The notes beneath the pieces are model-generated. The model was not told where the DNA came from and did no database searches. It saw nothing but the letters and a program-made list of their open reading frames with translations. From Mycobacterium helveticum (GTDB taxonomy: Bacteria > Actinomycetota > Actinomycetes > Mycobacteriales > Mycobacteriaceae), in contig NZ_VMQU01000001.1 of the NCBI RefSeq assembly GCF_007714205.1, forward strand, positions 1 to 64,000: a DNA stretch of 64,000 bases. Reading direction: 5' to 3'. Positions 62,927-64,000 of this stretch are shown piece by piece (position 1 is the stretch's first letter; every line of letters starts with the position of its first letter). Position numbers and translations under genes: made by a program.

Positions 62927-64000
62927 GTGACCCCCGTCCGTCTCGACGACCTCGCCCAGCCCCGCTTCGGTGACGACGCGAGGCAGCTCCTCGACATGAT
63001 GGCGTCGATGGCGCCGCTGTGCCCGCTGGACGCCGACGCGCTGCACGCCCAGGCCAGCGCCGACACCGGCCTGCACGACTTCGGTCCCGACGACTACCGT
63101 GAGCGGCTCGACGTCTACCTGGCGGCGCTGCGCGATCTCGACGGGCTGCACCAGGCGGGCGTCGTCAACTTCTACGGGCAGCTGCTGCAGCTGCTCAAGA
63201 ACCGGCTGTTGCTGACCGACCTGCTGCGCCGGCACCCCGAGATCGACGACGTCGCGGTGCGGTCACCCGTCGTGATCGCCGGGCTGCCCCGCACCGGCAC
63301 CACCCACCTGCACAACCTGTTGGCGGCGGCGCCCACCTTCCGCACCATCCCGTACTGGGAGAGCGTCGAACCGTTCCCGCTGCCGGCGGAGGCCGGTGTG
63401 GAACCGGATCCACGGCGCAGCCGGATGGACGTCGCCGTCGGGGTGATCAACACCGTGATGCCGCATTTCGCGCTCATGCACGAGATGACCACCGATCACG
63501 CCCACGAAGAGATTCAGCTGCTGGCCAACGACTTCTCCACGATGCTGTTCGAGACGCTCGCCGAGGTGCCACGCTGGCGCGAGTACTACCAGACCCACGA
63601 CCAGACGCCCCACTACCGCTATCTCGCCCGGCAGCTGCGGGCGATGCAGTTCCTGCGCGGGGGGCGGCGCTGGCTGCTCAAGTCGCCGCAGCATCTCGAG
63701 CAGGTGCCGGTGCTGGACCGGGTCTTTCCCGACAGCATCGTGGTGTTCACCCACCGCGACCCGGTGCCGGTGGCGCTGTCGATGATCGCGATGATCACCT
63801 ATTCCGCGCGGATGCACCGCTCGCCGGTGCCGGTGGAGCGGATCGCGGGCTCGTGGGTCGACCGGCTCGAGCGGATGCTCACCGCGCTGGTGCGCGATCG
63901 CGACACCATCGGCTCGCAACGTTCCATCGACGTCCGCTTCGACGACTTCATGGCCGACGAACTCGGCGTCGCCGAGCGGGTCTACGCCCTGGCCGGCGAG
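62927..64000 (+). CDS. Sulfotransferase-family protein (truncated by window end)
   Basis: 358 codons from GTG 62927, open to the last base. The phosphosulfate-binding motif is VIAGLPRTGTTHLHNLL near residue 120 and the second PAPS motif is VVFTHRDPVPVALSM. The RWLLKSPQHLEQ segment is typical of the mycobacterial Stf-like group. It transfers sulfate from PAPS to an alcohol, perhaps a lipid. The 3' end is missing. Confidence 0.87.
   Translation, partial: MTPVRLDDLAQPRFGDDARQLLDMMASMAPLCPLDADALHAQASADTGLHDFGPDDYRERLDVYLAALRDLDGLHQAGVVNFYGQLLQLLKNRLLLTDLLRRHPEIDDVAVRSPVVIAGLPRTGTTHLHNLLAAAPTFRTIPYWESVEPFPLPAEAGVEPDPRRSRMDVAVGVINTVMPHFALMHEMTTDHAHEEIQLLANDFSTMLFETLAEVPRWREYYQTHDQTPHYRYLARQLRAMQFLRGGRRWLLKSPQHLEQVPVLDRVFPDSIVVFTHRDPVPVALSMIAMITYSARMHRSPVPVERIAGSWVDRLERMLTALVRDRDTIGSQRSIDVRFDDFMADELGVAERVYALAGE

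Overview
The window reads as chromosomal DNA of a slow-growing Mycobacterium, probably close to the M. avium complex. It is strongly GC-rich with dense, often overlapping genes (ATGA, GTGA and TGATG junctions) and several genes that look leaderless. The backbone genes follow the order of M. tuberculosis H37Rv Rv0107c-Rv0131c as I remember it: ctpI, a two-domain acyltransferase (Rv0111), ldtA, oxyS, oxcA, fadD7, fusA2-like, an F420 split-barrel protein, pepA, treS, mak, an Rv0128-like membrane protein, fbpC, htdZ, fadE1. Species and synteny statements are from memory, not from a search.

Layout. 1-5.6 kb: a tail of a DUF2236-like gene, then a four-gene operon of a LuxE-like adenylating enzyme, a LuxC-like acyl-CoA reductase, an SDR and an acyl-CoA synthetase. 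5.6-10.5 kb: the giant P-type ATPase ctpI on the minus strand. 11.2-28.7 kb: a large accessory catabolic island. Its minus-strand operon encodes an SDR, Rieske oxygenase, Baeyer-Villiger monooxygenase, MFE2-like SDR, CoA-transferase, TPP enzyme and aldehyde dehydrogenase. Its divergent plus-strand operon encodes a beta-propeller, GntR regulator, acyl-CoA synthetase, SDR and second acyl-CoA synthetase, followed by a convergent zinc alcohol dehydrogenase. Two matching palindromes lie in the divergent promoter region. 29-31 kb: membrane acyltransferase.

31.0-33.7 kb: a 0.9 kb leader carrying a clear M-box (ykoK) Mg2+ riboswitch, a possible translational expression platform and two short ORFs. 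Downstream is an NRAMP-family transporter whose metal-site motifs are altered in the way expected of Mg2+-type members. 33.7-51 kb: the conserved core (quinone reductase, lipoprotein, ldtA/oxyS, oxcA/fadD7, fusA2, pepA, treS-mak, fbpC). The treS-mak junction carries a 52-bp tandem duplication that copies the ribosome-binding site and start codon. 51.5-54.1 kb: an ABC exporter with a MarR regulator and a phosphoesterase, inserted relative to H37Rv.

54.4-64 kb: htdZ, fadE1, then a TetR / ferredoxin reductase / DesA3-like desaturase module with an operator over the TetR start, an SRPBCC protein, an F420-type luciferase-like oxidoreductase, a DUF1214 protein with its TetR regulator, and a sulfotransferase running off the end. 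No tRNA, rRNA, CRISPR array, transposase or phage gene was seen. The main themes are lipid and acyl-CoA metabolism, envelope biogenesis, trehalose/glycogen metabolism and metal homeostasis.
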